Assembly: GCA_036389695.1 (NCBI GenBank) | Contig: DASVWG010000548.1 | Coordinates: forward strand, 1-14,155 | Length of the DNA stretch: 14,155 bases | From: JALZHR01 sp036389695 | Lineage (GTDB): Bacteria; Acidobacteriota; Blastocatellia; Pyrinomonadales; Pyrinomonadaceae | Direction: 5' to 3' | Shown here: positions 14,114-14,155 of the stretch, piece by piece | Position numbering within the stretch: position 1 is the stretch's first letter | How the letters are laid out: every line of letters starts with the position of its first letter | Notes under the pieces: generated by a model | Seen by the model: only the letters and a program-made list of their open reading frames with translations | Told to the model about the DNA's origin: nothing | The model's database searches: none | Program-made: the position numbers and the translations under genes

Positions 14114-14155
14114 GAAGTATAGAAAGTCGAAACTTAAATTCAAACAAGTCCTTTG

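Noticed and set aside
13428..14147. A 239-codon open frame antisense to the kinase core domain
   Set aside because: It mirrors the HisKA_3/HATPase coding region and shows only shadow-type composition.

Overview
The window reads as a piece of a bacterial chromosome. It is moderately GC-rich, with dense genes on both strands, short AT-rich intergenic gaps and many secreted or membrane-anchored products. The gene set (a propeller-sensor NarL-type kinase with an HDQTLADL box, a large secreted Tricorn-like protease, a ferredoxin/metallo-beta-lactamase fusion, and a Pol I with an unusual motif B) and the repeat-rich intergenic gaps suggest an Acidobacteriota lineage, perhaps Blastocatellia/Pyrinomonadaceae. 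This is inference from gene style, not proof; there is no rRNA or marker phylogeny here.

Layout. 1-45 may be the tail of a gene, followed by a strong terminator (57-88). A tiny DUF5670-type membrane protein (182-334, minus) is divergent from DNA polymerase I (polA, 633-3350, plus). An AT-rich gene for a small exported protein (3398-3907, plus) converges on a Tricorn-like S41 protease (3953-7546, minus), with one bidirectional terminator between them. Upstream of the protease on the same strand lies an AraC-family regulator (7639-8454, minus) with several candidate operator sequences. Next is a ferredoxin-MBL fusion hydrolase (8719-9594, minus), divergent from a GNAT acetyltransferase (9695-10120, plus). 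The right end is a two-gene operon: a NarL-type response regulator (10399-11172) overlapping by ATGA a membrane-anchored propeller/Y_Y_Y histidine kinase (11169-14084).

The most unusual content is a family of long imperfect hairpins: R1 446-586, R2 8591-8715, R3 10122-10274, R4 11152-11238, and perhaps R5 at 14085-14113. R1-R4 share a design rather than a sequence: an AT-rich core built of 7-nt units (TTTTGAA, TTTTGGA, CAAATTC and similar) between inverted arms whose sequence differs in each copy. In R1 and R2 the arms are themselves 7-nt units, and the two arms of one element differ by whole units. Four of the five lie within about 3 nt of a stop codon or overlap one. R4 has been absorbed into coding sequence: it supplies the last six residues of the response regulator and the start codon plus first 23 residues of the kinase, ending exactly where the kinase signal sequence begins.

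No CRISPR array, tRNA, rRNA, transposase or prophage gene was seen. Apart from R1-R5 and the sites listed, the intergenic gaps show nothing further, and none exceeds 300 bases. The large antisense open frames inside polA, the protease and the kinase are shadows of the real genes.
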